A stretch of DNA of 64,000 nt, from positions 744,001 to 808,000 of the forward strand of contig NZ_RCWN01000001.1 of assembly GCF_003668555.1 (NCBI RefSeq), written 5' to 3'. Each line of letters opens with the position of its first letter. Position 1 is the stretch's first letter. This stretch comes from Notoacmeibacter ruber (GTDB taxonomy: Bacteria; Pseudomonadota; Alphaproteobacteria; Rhizobiales; Rhizobiaceae). Position numbers and translations under genes: made by a program. Of the stretch, positions 18,418 to 27,375 are shown one piece after another. A model generated the notes under the pieces. The model saw nothing but the letters and a program-made list of their open reading frames with translations. It had not been told where the DNA came from and ran no database searches.

Positions 18418-18933
18418 ATGCTCAGTGTATTGATCCAGACCCATAATGACGAAGAAGCGCTAGCACGTACGCTCGGCTCGCTGATCTCGGCGGCCGTCGA
18501 CGGCACCGTCCGCGAAGTGATCGTCTGCGATACCGGCTCAAGTGATCACACTCGCAAGGTCGCGGAGATGACGGGTTGCACCTTTCTGAGCGGCTGCGAT
18601 GCCCTTTCCGCGGTGCGTAGGGCCAAGGCGGAGTGGCTCCTGCTGCTGGAGCCCGGTAGTCGGCCCGCAGGCGAATGGCGTGAAAGCGTCGGCGAGCATA
18701 TGGCGGCGAATGTGAAAGCGGCGCGCTTCCGGCTTTCAAAGATATCCCGACCACCCTTTCTGAGCCGTGTGCGCCGGCAAAGCCCGCTCTATGCCGGATT
18801 GCTCATTACCAAAAGGCAGGCATTGGCCCTGTGCAAGCCGCATCAGCCGCTGGAGAGCATCGGACGCGGCCTGGCGAGTCGGCGTCTCGATGTGGATTTG
18901 CATCCCGCCGGGCGGAACACGTCCAAAAGATAG
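18418..18933 (+). CDS. Glycosyltransferase family 2-like protein, short and probably degenerate
   Basis: A 171-residue protein with the N-terminal half of a GT-A fold: LSVLIQTHNDEEALARTLGSL, then VIVCDTGSSDHT, the usual nucleotide-sugar Asp region. Where GT2 enzymes have the metal-binding DxD, this one reads WLLLLEPGSRP, without the aspartates, and the acceptor half is missing. It may be a non-catalytic or altered-specificity member. The ATG at 18418 is preceded by GAGGAAGGG; the frame extends upstream without family similarity. It converges on moaB with only 12 bp between stops. Function unknown. Confidence 0.75.
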   Translation: MLSVLIQTHNDEEALARTLGSLISAAVDGTVREVIVCDTGSSDHTRKVAEMTGCTFLSGCDALSAVRRAKAEWLLLLEPGSRPAGEWRESVGEHMAANVKAARFRLSKISRPPFLSRVRRQSPLYAGLLITKRQALALCKPHQPLESIGRGLASRRLDVDLHPAGRNTSKR

Positions 18934-18945
18934 GGATTGCCTTTA

Positions 18946-19512
18946 TCAGACGCTCTTTCGCCCGCCCTCGCGCTTTAGATGTTCGTCGAGGCGCGGCATG
19001 ATCTCCACGAAATTGCATGGCATGTGCCGGTAGTCGAACTGCGCTTGCAAAATGCCGTCCCAGGCGTCCTTGCAGGCGCCCGTGGAGCCGGGAATCGAAA
19101 AGACAAAGGTCTGATTGATCAGCCCTGCGCTGGCGCGGGACTGGATGGTCGAAGTGCCGATCTTCTCGTAGGAAATGCGATGAAAGATCGCCGAGAAGCC
19201 ATCCATCGCCTTGTCATAAAGCGGCTCGAGCGCATCGGGGGTGATATCGCGGCCGGTAAAGCCGGTGCCGCCCGTGAAGATGATCGCATCGATTTCGTCG
19301 CGCAACGACCACTCGCCGGCAATCCGCTGAATGTCGGAAACCTCGTCGCGCACGATCTCGCGCGCGTGTTGGGTATGGCCGGCCGTGGCGATCCGTTCGG
19401 CCAGCAGGTCTCCGGACCGGTCATTACCGAGCGTCCGGGTGTCGGAAACAGTGACGATGCCAAAGCCCACCGGAATGAAGGGGCGCCTGTCGTCGATGCG
19501 GCTCATTGTCAT
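18946..19512 (-). CDS. moaB: Molybdenum cofactor biosynthesis protein B
   Basis: A 188-residue MoaB/MogA-fold protein. GTVSDTRTLGNDRSGDLLA is the N-terminal signature, and the molybdopterin-binding motifs IIFTGGTGFTGRDITPDAL and FSIPGSTGACKDAWD are present. It adenylylates molybdopterin before metal insertion. The start overlaps the ispE stop (ATGA), so it is cotranscribed with ispE; functional linkage to isoprenoid synthesis is not implied. Confidence 0.94.
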   Translation of the reverse strand: MTMSRIDDRRPFIPVGFGIVTVSDTRTLGNDRSGDLLAERIATAGHTQHAREIVRDEVSDIQRIAGEWSLRDEIDAIIFTGGTGFTGRDITPDALEPLYDKAMDGFSAIFHRISYEKIGTSTIQSRASAGLINQTFVFSIPGSTGACKDAWDGILQAQFDYRHMPCNFVEIMPRLDEHLKREGGRKSV

Positions 19513-20426
19513 GTGATGGCTCCTCGGCCCTCAATGGTTTGTGTTGCCTCGACATACCAGTGAGGCTGGCGATGGCGAATGGCGTCGGCTGCGTCTTCCG
19601 CTACGGCGAGTGAAGGAAAAATCGCAAAGCAAGTTGCCCCGGAGCCTGTCATCCGCGCGAAAAGCGGTGCCTGACTTTCGAGTTCGGCTAGCGTGTCAGA
19701 GATGGACGGAGCCACCGCTATCGCAGCCGCCTCCAGATCGTTGCGCGTGCGGGAGAGCCAGCCGATGACCTGGTCGTACCCAGTTATCGCGGGCAGGGGT
19801 GGAAGAGGGGGATTGTCCGGCTTTTCCATTTTTCCGAAAACGTCGGCCGTCGAAACTTTTTCTCCGGAATTGACGAGAACGATCGCCAGAGAGGGCCAGC
19901 CTTCCACGGGTGTCAGTCTCTCGCCGATGCCGGCAGCGATAACCGTACGCGATTGAAGACACATCGGAATGTCTGCGCCGAGCGAAAGCGCGAATTTGGC
20001 CAAGCCGCCGTTGTCCGCATCAAGCGGAAGGTCCCATAGTTCGCTCAGGGCAAGAAGCGTTGCGGCGGCATCCGCGGACCCACCACCGAGGCCGGCGGCA
20101 ACGGGAAGGTGCTTCTCCAGCCGGATTGCGACCGGCGGGCAGGCATCATCACCGAAATGGCTTCGCAGGAGGTCTCGCGCGCGCGGTTCCAGATTGTCGT
20201 TCCGCGCCGGCAGTGGGTCCCTGCCGGGCCCAACAACCTCGTAGCTGTCCGAAGCGGCGGGAACAATTGTCAGCCGGTCACCGGCGGACGCAAAGACAGC
20301 AAGCGTTTCGAGCATGTGAAAGCCATCGTCGCGACGGCCTGTCACATGCAGAGCAAGGTTGATTTTCGCAGGCGCAAGGATGCTTGCGGAGCCGCGGGGC
20401 GGCTCAGCATTCTGGAAGGGTGTCAC
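19509..20426 (-). CDS. ispE: 4-diphosphocytidyl-2-C-methyl-D-erythritol kinase
   Basis: A 305-residue GHMP kinase of the MEP isoprenoid pathway. LAPAKINLALHVTGRRDDGFH is the N-terminal signature, PVAAGLGGGSADAAATLLAL is the ATP loop, and the C-terminal MTGSGATCFAIF is present. The only plausible start is a GTG whose last bases overlap the stop of the preceding 59-codon gene (GTGA), which implies coupled translation. The 3' end overlaps moaB by four bases. ispH lies elsewhere in the window (62.4 kb). Confidence 0.96.
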   Translation of the reverse strand: MTPFQNAEPPRGSASILAPAKINLALHVTGRRDDGFHMLETLAVFASAGDRLTIVPAASDSYEVVGPGRDPLPARNDNLEPRARDLLRSHFGDDACPPVAIRLEKHLPVAAGLGGGSADAAATLLALSELWDLPLDADNGGLAKFALSLGADIPMCLQSRTVIAAGIGERLTPVEGWPSLAIVLVNSGEKVSTADVFGKMEKPDNPPLPPLPAITGYDQVIGWLSRTRNDLEAAAIAVAPSISDTLAELESQAPLFARMTGSGATCFAIFPSLAVAEDAADAIRHRQPHWYVEATQTIEGRGAIT

Positions 20427-20602
20427 TGTTTCAGGCGGTACTCACCGGTTTCGGGATCGCGAACCAGCGTGCCACGTGACTCGTCCGTCTTGTCTTCCGT
20501 ATCGCGAAGCGTGCGTCCGACCCGGTCGCTTTCGTTCTGATACATCCTGTAGGCAGCGGCCGCGGCGACGCCCGCCAGAGCGGCAATGATCAGTTGCGGC
20601 AT
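20423..20602 (-). CDS. Small membrane-anchored hypothetical protein, 59 residues
   Basis: An ATG-initiated frame of 59 codons. It starts with a hydrophobic helix (MPQLIIAALAGVAAAAAYRM) followed by a charged tail (RTLRDTEDKTDESRGTLVRD) ending EYRLKQ. GAGACGAG upstream is a weak ribosome site. It overlaps the ispE start (GTGA), and 56 bp separate it from the S49 peptidase upstream, so it sits within a compact minus-strand run. I do not recognise a named family. A one-helix membrane protein with a cytoplasmic tail is the simplest reading. Confidence 0.7.
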   Translation of the reverse strand: MPQLIIAALAGVAAAAAYRMYQNESDRVGRTLRDTEDKTDESRGTLVRDPETGEYRLKQ

Positions 20603-20658
20603 GCTCGTCTCCCGCCATGTTCGGTACCCGCTATCTTATGGCCGGATCGTGGCAAAAA

Positions 20659-21519
20659 TTAAAGGCCGAATCGCTGCCAGAGAAGACGCTCCTGAGCTGT
20701 CTCGAAGAGGCCGTTCGCCAAAGCCGAGCCGGCCTGCGAGAAATCGTTGCGGAATGGCGAGATACGGCGTCCGAAAAGCCCACCAGATGGGGTGATCGGC
20801 TTCAGTTTGACCGAGTCACCATACTTTTCGCGTAAGACGGACCGGACGTCGCCGAGACCATCCACGAGACCGCGCGTCAGTGCGCCCTGTCCGGTCCAGA
20901 AGGCCCCGGTAAAGAGCTCGGGATCATCCGAAAGCTTCGTGCTGCGGCGCTCTTTGACCATCTCCTTGAAGACTTCGTGGATCTCGGCCTGAAGAGCCTT
21001 GATGCGTTCGATATCGTCTTCCTTGGCGGGTCGGAAGGGATCGAGGGTCACCTTGTTCTCGCCGGCGGTGTAGACTCGTCTTTCAATGCCCAGCTTCTCG
21101 ATGGCTTCCGTGAAGCCGAACCCGGCATAGAGAACGCCGATCGATCCGACGATCGAGCTTGGGTCCGCATAAATCTCGTCTCCGGCAATGGCGATCATGT
21201 AGCCGCCCGACGCCGCCGCATCCTCGCAGAAGACGAGGACCGTCTTTTTCTTTTCTTCTGCAAGAGCCCGGATGCGCAGATAGATCTGACGGGATTGAAC
21301 GGGAGAGCCACCGGGAGAATTGACGGCGATGGCGACCGCCGGCGCGCCTTTGATCGAGAAGGCTTTTTGCAGCAGCGGCGCGGCGGACGCGAATGACAGG
21401 CCCTGGCGAAGGGGAGAGCCGGAGGCTGCTGAAATCGCGCCTTGGAGGCGAACGACTGGAATCACCGTCTTGTCGGAGCGGAAACGGGCAGGGACAAGCG
21501 ATTTCAGAATATTGGCCAA
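20659..21519 (-). CDS. S49-family serine peptidase (SppA/SohB-like)
   Basis: A 286-residue protease. The nucleophile Ser lies in FCEDAAASGGYMIAIAGDEI, followed by DPSSIVGSIGVLYAGF, and the likely catalytic Lys is in AGENKVTLDPF. The size matches the short SppA/SohB group. No N-terminal membrane anchor is visible (the start reads MANILKSLVPARFRSDKTVI), so it appears cytoplasmic or peripheral, unlike classical signal peptide peptidases. It probably degrades signal peptide remnants or small membrane peptides; that is inferred from the family. Confidence 0.9.
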   Translation of the reverse strand: MANILKSLVPARFRSDKTVIPVVRLQGAISAASGSPLRQGLSFASAAPLLQKAFSIKGAPAVAIAVNSPGGSPVQSRQIYLRIRALAEEKKKTVLVFCEDAAASGGYMIAIAGDEIYADPSSIVGSIGVLYAGFGFTEAIEKLGIERRVYTAGENKVTLDPFRPAKEDDIERIKALQAEIHEVFKEMVKERRSTKLSDDPELFTGAFWTGQGALTRGLVDGLGDVRSVLREKYGDSVKLKPITPSGGLFGRRISPFRNDFSQAGSALANGLFETAQERLLWQRFGL

Positions 21520-21591
21520 GTGGTTCTCCGTCGGTTCAATCTACGCTCTCATGTAGGAGCGGCTGAGAGTGTTCGCAAAGCGGCAGATTAC

Positions 21592-22371
21592 CTAAAGCGA
21601 GAAGAGCCCGGCCTCGCCATTGATGAGGGCGTCGGCTTCTTCGGTGAAGGTGTTTCCCTCACCGTGAAGAATGAGAGGAGGAAAGACGCTGAGGGGTGCA
21701 CGTGCATTTCTCTGTCCCCTTAGCACCAGGCGAATGGCCGGCGTATTGGCGCGCGGCTGAATAAAGCGAAGAACCAGACCGCCAAACCGGCCTTCCATCG
21801 CTTGGAGCGCCTGCTTGAGATGACGTGGCCGACAGATCAGCGCGCACCAGGCGCCGGCCCGTGCCGTGGCGGCTGCCGTTCGCGTCCATTGTTCCAGAAG
21901 GTCGGGTGTCATGACATGTGCGTCATGGCGGAGGGGATCCGCTGTGCGCCGGTCCGACGGGTCGTTGAAAGGCGGATTGAGGATGATTGCATCGGCGGAA
22001 CTGTCGGCGAGGCCCATTTGCCGACGTTGCTCTCCTTTTGCGCCTGCATCGGCTGTGACGAGGGTAGCTCGATCGGCGACGTTCTCGTTTTGGGGTAGAG
22101 CGAGCGTTCGCTGTGCATATTCGACCATGACGGGAGCATTCTCCACCAGCATGGCCCGCGCCTGCGGACATCGCGCCAGAACGGCGAGGCCCGCAGCACC
22201 GCTCCCGGCGCCCAGATCGATGAGCGTGCCTGTAAAATGGAGCGGAAGGGCGCTTGCCAGAAGCATGGCGTCGAGACCGGCGCGATGGCCTCGCCCCTTG
22301 GGTTGGACGAGATAAAATCGGCCGCGATGGAAAGCGTCGAGCGTCGAATCGCCCGGCTCGTCAGTCGTCAT
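21592..22371 (-). CDS. TrmN6-like SAM-dependent methyltransferase
   Basis: A 259-residue class I methyltransferase. GTLIDLGAGSGAAGLAVLAR binds SAM, and ADAIILNPPFNDPS has the NPPF motif of N6-adenine or N5-glutamine methylation. It resembles YfiC/TrmN6, which modifies A37 of tRNA1(Val); the exact target is inferred. I chose the ATG giving MTTDEPGDSTLDAFHRG over one 24 bp upstream because the family begins near there. It overlaps the DUF2007 gene by 11 bp. Confidence 0.88.
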   Translation of the reverse strand: MTTDEPGDSTLDAFHRGRFYLVQPKGRGHRAGLDAMLLASALPLHFTGTLIDLGAGSGAAGLAVLARCPQARAMLVENAPVMVEYAQRTLALPQNENVADRATLVTADAGAKGEQRRQMGLADSSADAIILNPPFNDPSDRRTADPLRHDAHVMTPDLLEQWTRTAAATARAGAWCALICRPRHLKQALQAMEGRFGGLVLRFIQPRANTPAIRLVLRGQRNARAPLSVFPPLILHGEGNTFTEEADALINGEAGLFSL

Positions 22372-22585
22372 CGATCCCAAGCTCGATATTCGCATCGGCC
22401 AGAAGACGTCTCGCGCGATCCATGTCGTCAGGCTCGATGAGGACCCGGCGAGGCAGGATCCCGAGCGATCCCTCCATCACCGACATGTTCTGATCTGCGA
22501 CCATATACCGTATCCCCGCATCGCGAAGCAGCGCTTCGACATAGGAGAGTTCGACGGCATTGTTCGATCGGTACAGAATATCCAT
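22361..22585 (-). CDS. DUF2007 domain protein (putative signal-transducing protein)
   Basis: A 74-residue protein that is entirely a DUF2007 domain: MDILYRSNNAVELSYVEALL, then GIRYMVADQNM, and PRRVLIEPDDMDRARRLLAD. The fold is a small ferredoxin-like (PII-like) unit of unknown ligand. First gene of the minus-strand run and overlapping the methyltransferase gene, it is probably translationally coupled to it. Confidence 0.9.
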   Translation of the reverse strand: MDILYRSNNAVELSYVEALLRDAGIRYMVADQNMSVMEGSLGILPRRVLIEPDDMDRARRLLADANIELGIDDD

Positions 22586-22707
22586 AGATCAACCTTTCGC
22601 AGACGCGTCTGTTGCGGGCAAGAGCGCTTCGCCATCCTTGCGCTTGGCATGGTCGCTGGATAAGGAACATGCCGAACTGGTCTTGGTCGATCCAATTGGG
22701 GTGACAG

Positions 22708-23724
22708 GTGAGTAATGAAAAGGCGCCGGACGTCGAGATGACGGTCGCTGGCTCGGTCGAGCCGCTTCTGAAGTTGACCGCCGACGCGATGAACGAGGTG
22801 AACGAACTGATCCTGTCGAAGGCAGGCTCGGACGTTGAACTGATCCCGGAAATTTCGAACTATCTCGTCACGGCTGGCGGCAAGCGGCTCCGCCCGATGC
22901 TGACCATCGCGAGTGCGTCGATCTTTGGCTACCGGGGCGATGACCACGTCAAGCTGGCGACGGCTGTGGAGTTCATGCACACTGCCACATTGCTGCATGA
23001 CGATGTGGTCGACGAAAGCGATATGCGCCGTTCGCGCGCCACAGCCCGTCGCATCTGGGGCAATCAGGCGTCGGTTCTGGTGGGTGATTTCCTTCTGGGG
23101 CAGGCGTTCCGGCTGATGGTCGACGTGGGCTCGCTCGCCGCTCTGGACGTTCTCTCAACCGCGGCTTCCGTAATTGCGGAAGGCGAGGTCTGGCAGCTCT
23201 CGGCAGCACGCTCGATGGAAACAACCAAGCGCGATTATGAGGCTGTCATCCGTGCAAAGACGGCGGCGCTGTTCTCTTCGGCGGCCGAGGTGGGGCCGAT
23301 CATCGCTGGTGCGAACGAACGCGAGCGTCTGGCCTTTCGCCAATATGGCGACGCTCTCGGCATGGCGTTCCAACTCGTCGACGATGCCCTCGATTACGGC
23401 GGATCGGCTGCCACACTCGGAAAGAATGTCGGCGACGATTTTCGTGAAGGCAAGGTCACGCTACCCGTGATTTTGGCCTACCAGGGCGGCAATGACGAAG
23501 ACAGGGCGTTCTGGCGAGCCGCGATCGAGCAGGGACAGAACGATGAAGCGGCACTCGCCTCCGCCATCGAACGACTCGAGCGGACCTCGGCTGTCGAAAA
23601 GACCGTCGAGGAAGCGCGCCTGTACGGCGATAAAGCCCGGACCGCGCTCTCGGAATTGCCCGCAGGTCAGTGGCGCGATGCGCTGGACGAGGTCATCTCG
23701 TTTTGCATCGGCCGGGTGGTCTGA
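22708..23724 (+). CDS. ispB: Trans-polyprenyl diphosphate synthase (octaprenyl/decaprenyl type)
   Basis: A 338-residue all-trans prenyltransferase. GGKRLRP at 57-63, the first aspartate-rich motif DDVVDESD at 98-105 and the second LVDDALDYGG are all intact. It elongates FPP to the C40-C50 side chain for ubiquinone, which UbiA (34.7 kb) then attaches to 4-hydroxybenzoate. The start is GTG, after GACAGGT. Divergent from the DUF2007 gene with 122 bp between. Chain length cannot be read with certainty; decaprenyl (Q10) would be usual in this order. Confidence 0.94.
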   Translation: MSNEKAPDVEMTVAGSVEPLLKLTADAMNEVNELILSKAGSDVELIPEISNYLVTAGGKRLRPMLTIASASIFGYRGDDHVKLATAVEFMHTATLLHDDVVDESDMRRSRATARRIWGNQASVLVGDFLLGQAFRLMVDVGSLAALDVLSTAASVIAEGEVWQLSAARSMETTKRDYEAVIRAKTAALFSSAAEVGPIIAGANERERLAFRQYGDALGMAFQLVDDALDYGGSAATLGKNVGDDFREGKVTLPVILAYQGGNDEDRAFWRAAIEQGQNDEAALASAIERLERTSAVEKTVEEARLYGDKARTALSELPAGQWRDALDEVISFCIGRVV

Positions 23725-23824
23725 GAGACGTACGACCCGGCGTCGGGCGCTGTGCTCTCTACCGTAAAATGGCCATGCTTGCCGCGCAGGAATGGCCGGG
23801 TTGATTTGGAAGATGGGACAATCG

Positions 23825-25648
23825 ATGACATCTTGGCACAGCCTTCGCCGCAAAGCCTTCCCCTTGCTACTCTCTGCACTCGTTGGAATGGGATGGGCGA
23901 TGGCCGATCAGACGCATGTTCTGGCGGCGGCGACAGGCAAGGGCGACGACCAGCGTGTGGAAGTCCGCTCTCAGGCAGGCGCCTTTCTGGCTGCCCAGAT
24001 CGCCTCTGAAGAGGGAGATCTCGACAGGTCCATCGATTATCTGCGCAAGGCGCTCAGTTTCGATCCCGGCGAGACGAAACTGCGTGTCAATCTGATGATG
24101 ATGCTTCTGGCGCGCGGCAAGTTCGACGAGGCGATCGCCGAAGCCGAACGCCTGAAGGCGGTTCCGGAAGCGGAGCGTTTCGCGCGGCTGACGCTCGGCG
24201 TCGAGGCCATGCGCGGCAAGAACTTCAAGCGTGTCTCGTCCATTCTGGACGGTCATGCCGATGGAGATGATCTGGAGCGCCTCACGCAAGGCGTTCTCGG
24301 TGCGTGGGCCAAGGCCGGCAATGGAGATGTCGATGGGGCACTCTCCGGTTTGGAGGCGCTCGACGCCCAGCCCTGGTACGATCCGTTTACAACGCTTCAC
24401 GCGGCCCTGATCGCCGATCTTCATAACCGTCCGGAAGCCGATGATCTGTATCGGTCTCTGCTCGATGACGATCAGGCCGCCGCTGGCGCCCCTGATATCT
24501 GGGTTCAGGGTGTCGCGTCCTACGCCAGCTGGCTGATCCGCGATGGCCGCAAGGACTTTGCCCGTTCGGTGATTTCGAGCGGCGAGGCAGTGGCGCCGCA
24601 GTTCATCGAATTTGCAGAGCTGCGCAAGAAACTCTCCGCAGGAAAGCGCCCTGAACGGTTCGTGAAATCCGTCCGCGAGGGCGCGGGTATTTATCTTTAC
24701 GATCTCGGCATGGTTCTCAACCGTCCGGGTAGCGAAGCATTGACCCGGATCTACCTGCAACTGGCGCGCGCGCTCGCACCGCAGAACGGCACGATTCTGG
24801 TCCAGCTTGGCTTGACGGAAGAGCGCCTCGACTTCCCCCGCCGCGCAATCGAATATTACGATCAGGTCCCCAACTCGTCGCCGCTTCGCCGCATTGCCGA
24901 TCTGCAATCCGGTTTGGCGCTTGCCGACGCCGAGGATTACGACTCTGCCGAAAAATCCCTGAAAGACGCGATCGAGCGCGACCCGTCCGAGCCACGCGCC
25001 TATCTTGCCTTGGGCGATATCTATGCACGCACCGAGCAGTTCGCGGAGGCCGCCGGACTCTATGATCAGGCGATCAACGCTCTTCAGGAGAGCGGAGAGG
25101 AAGCGGACTGGAATTTCTATTATCGCCGGGGCATGGCCTATGAGCGGTTGAAGGAATGGGACAAGGCCGAGCCGGACTTTCGCCGTGCCCTCCAGTTGGA
25201 GCCGGATCGCCCCGAAGTTCTCAACTATCTCGGCTATTCCCTGGTCGATCGCAATGAAAAGCTGGACGAAGGGCTGAATCTGATCCGCAAGGCGGTCGAT
25301 GCGCGGCCGGATGCAGGCTTCATTGTCGATTCGCTGGGGTGGGCCTATTACCGTCTCGGCCGGTATGAGGATGCCGTTCGCGAATTGGAGCGAGCCATCG
25401 CACTGATCCCCGAAGATCCGACGGTCAACGATCACCTCGGTGATGCCTATTGGCAGGTCGGCCGCAAACTCGAAGCCCACTATCAGTGGAATGCCGCCCT
25501 CGCCGCGGTCGAGGCGATGGAAAAACCGGACGAAAAACTGCGCGCCGCCATTCAGGAAAAGCAGGCCGACGGTCTGCCGGATGAAGCTCCATCGCAGAAG
25601 GCGGACGCCTCGGAAGCTACGGCAGAACCAGAAGCAGCCGCCAATTAG
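23825..25648 (+). CDS. Exported tetratricopeptide repeat protein
   Basis: A protein of about 607 residues with a signal peptide (RRKAFPLLLSALVGMGWAMA, cleavage near ADQ or LAAA) and many TPR units over residues 60-580, with typical ones near the C-terminus (DAGFIVDSLGWAYYRLGRYE and DPTVNDHLGDAYWQVGRKLE). The tail is Glu/Ala rich. ATG at 23825 gives the best signal peptide; in-frame ATGs at 23792 and 23816 are alternatives. It follows the polyprenyl synthase and precedes glyQ, a conserved setting in rhizobia. Role unknown; a scaffold in envelope assembly is plausible. Confidence 0.88.
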   Translation: MTSWHSLRRKAFPLLLSALVGMGWAMADQTHVLAAATGKGDDQRVEVRSQAGAFLAAQIASEEGDLDRSIDYLRKALSFDPGETKLRVNLMMMLLARGKFDEAIAEAERLKAVPEAERFARLTLGVEAMRGKNFKRVSSILDGHADGDDLERLTQGVLGAWAKAGNGDVDGALSGLEALDAQPWYDPFTTLHAALIADLHNRPEADDLYRSLLDDDQAAAGAPDIWVQGVASYASWLIRDGRKDFARSVISSGEAVAPQFIEFAELRKKLSAGKRPERFVKSVREGAGIYLYDLGMVLNRPGSEALTRIYLQLARALAPQNGTILVQLGLTEERLDFPRRAIEYYDQVPNSSPLRRIADLQSGLALADAEDYDSAEKSLKDAIERDPSEPRAYLALGDIYARTEQFAEAAGLYDQAINALQESGEEADWNFYYRRGMAYERLKEWDKAEPDFRRALQLEPDRPEVLNYLGYSLVDRNEKLDEGLNLIRKAVDARPDAGFIVDSLGWAYYRLGRYEDAVRELERAIALIPEDPTVNDHLGDAYWQVGRKLEAHYQWNAALAAVEAMEKPDEKLRAAIQEKQADGLPDEAPSQKADASEATAEPEAAAN

Positions 25649-25679
25649 TGCTTTGCACTGCGGCTTTCGGTGCGCGGCG

Positions 25680-25708
25680 CTTGATTACGGGGGGGACCGC
25701 CACTAGGG
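25680..25708 (+). promoter_or_regulatory. Possible promoter for glyQ
   Basis: CTTGAT (25680-25685), 17 bp, and CTAGGG (25703-25708) lie 36 bp before the GTG of glyQ. The -35 is good and the -10 weak. Spacing fits the rhizobial pattern. Confidence 0.4.
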
Positions 25709-25744
25709 TCCGCGTCGATTTCCAGACAGGCTGACGGACTTCTC

Positions 25745-26680
25745 GTGACTGCATCACATCTCGATCCGACGCGCTCCTTTCAGGGGCTTATCCTTACGCT
25801 GCACGACTATTGGGCTAAGCAGGGCTGCGCGATTTTGCAGCCCTACGACATGGAGGTCGGGGCCGGGACGTTCCATCCGGCGACCACATTGCGCGCGCTT
25901 GGTCCGAAGCGCTGGAAAGCGGCCTATGTGCAGCCCTCCCGCCGTCCGAAGGATGGCCGCTATGGCGAGAACCCGAACCGCCTTCAGCATTATTATCAGT
26001 ATCAGGTGATCCTGAAGCCCAATCCGACCAATTTGCAGGAGCTTTATCTCGGCAGTCTGGAGGCGATCGGCATCGACCCGCTGCTGCACGATATCCGTTT
26101 CGTGGAAGATGACTGGGAAAGCCCGACGCTCGGTGCATGGGGCCTGGGCTGGGAATGCTGGTGCGACGGTATGGAAGTCAGCCAGTTCACCTATTTCCAG
26201 CAGGTCTGTGGGATCGAATGCGCGCCGGTTGCGGGCGAACTGACCTATGGCCTCGAGCGCATTGCCATGTATGTCCAGAATGTCGACAACGTCTACGATC
26301 TCAACTTCAACGGCGGCGAAGGCGACGACAAGGTCACCTACGGCGACGTCTTCCTGCAGGCTGAGCAGGAATATTCACGCTACAATTTCGAGATCGCCAA
26401 TACCGATGTGCTGCGCCGGCATTTTGAGGATGCGGAAGCCGAATGCGCGGCAATTCTCGCGGCGGGAAGCCCGGAAGGCGAGGGCGGTCTGCATCGCTGC
26501 GTCCTGCCGGCCTATGACCAGTGCATCAAGGCCAGTCACGTCTTCAACCTGCTGGATGCACGGGGCGTGATCTCCGTCACCGATCGGCAGAGCTATATTC
26601 TGCGTGTCCGCAACCTCGCCCGCCAGTGCGGCGAAGCCTTTCTCAAAACGGAAGCGGGCGGCGCCAATATGCCGGCCTAA
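25745..26680 (+). CDS. glyQ: Glycine--tRNA ligase alpha subunit
   Basis: A 311-residue class II catalytic subunit of the bacterial alpha2beta2 glycyl-tRNA synthetase. Highly conserved stretches include [56 protein letters not shown] and [18 protein letters not shown]. The start is GTG. Unlike the direct glyQS pairing in many bacteria, two other genes lie between it and glyS, an arrangement I recall from related rhizobia. Confidence 0.98.
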   Translation: MTASHLDPTRSFQGLILTLHDYWAKQGCAILQPYDMEVGAGTFHPATTLRALGPKRWKAAYVQPSRRPKDGRYGENPNRLQHYYQYQVILKPNPTNLQELYLGSLEAIGIDPLLHDIRFVEDDWESPTLGAWGLGWECWCDGMEVSQFTYFQQVCGIECAPVAGELTYGLERIAMYVQNVDNVYDLNFNGGEGDDKVTYGDVFLQAEQEYSRYNFEIANTDVLRRHFEDAEAECAAILAAGSPEGEGGLHRCVLPAYDQCIKASHVFNLLDARGVISVTDRQSYILRVRNLARQCGEAFLKTEAGGANMPA

Positions 26681-26768
26681 CGCCCTCCATTCGTGTTTCT
26701 GAGACAGCAATCTGCTGGAGCTTGTTCTTTTTAAGCGCCACAGTCGACGCCGAGAGAAGGGAGCACTC

Positions 26769-27365
26769 ATGAACGATACCCCGAAGACGCTGCTACAGCA
26801 TGTGAACGCGGTCTGGCCCCCGGCCAAGCTGGATGCAGCGGTGTTGATTTCTATCGATGTTCAGAACGAATATGTGACGGGCAAGCTGCCTCTTGCCGGG
26901 GTGGAGCAGGCCATCGAACGGGTCGCGGCATTGCTGGAATCAGCGAGGAAGGCCGGTACGCCGATCATCCATATCCAGCACCGTGGCGGAGCCGGTGGCC
27001 TTTTCGATCCCGCGACGGATTCTTTCGATATCCACGAGAAGGCCGCACCGGCAGAGGGCGAGGCCGTCGTCGAAAAATCGCTTCCGAACAGTTTTGCCGG
27101 AACCGAACTTGCGGAGCGGCTGGAGGCGACGGGCCGGAAGGAACTGATCCTTTGCGGGTTCATGACCCATATGTGCGTTTCGGCAACCGCCCGGTCCGCG
27201 CTGGATCACGGCTATCGCTCCACCATCGTTTCTGATGCGTGCGCGACGCGCGATCTTCCGTCGCCTCATGGCGGGATTGTTGCGGCGAAGATGCTCCACG
27301 AGGCAGAACTGGCAGCTCTTTCGGATCGTTTCGCCGCCATTGCCCCGACGGCGGATTTCTGCTGA
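26769..27365 (+). CDS. Cysteine hydrolase, isochorismatase family
   Basis: A 198-residue hydrolase with the family triad: Asp in VLISIDVQNEY, Lys in VVEKSLPNSFAGT and Cys in LCGFMTHMCVSATARSAL. The pattern resembles nicotinamidase-like or biuret/ureidoacrylate-type amidohydrolases; the substrate cannot be told. GAGAAGGGAG before the ATG is a good ribosome site. The VOC gene follows after 10 bp, so the two are probably cotranscribed within the glyQ-glyS interval. Confidence 0.9.
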   Translation: MNDTPKTLLQHVNAVWPPAKLDAAVLISIDVQNEYVTGKLPLAGVEQAIERVAALLESARKAGTPIIHIQHRGGAGGLFDPATDSFDIHEKAAPAEGEAVVEKSLPNSFAGTELAERLEATGRKELILCGFMTHMCVSATARSALDHGYRSTIVSDACATRDLPSPHGGIVAAKMLHEAELAALSDRFAAIAPTADFC

Positions 27366-27375
27366 TTTCGCAACC

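Noticed and set aside
22666-22678. GAAC-N5-GAAC before the polyprenyl synthase
   Set aside because: Spacer too short for a LexA operator.
23867-25480. 537-codon minus-strand frame opposite the TPR protein
   Set aside because: A shadow of the TPR gene; the repeat-rich sense strand explains the openness.
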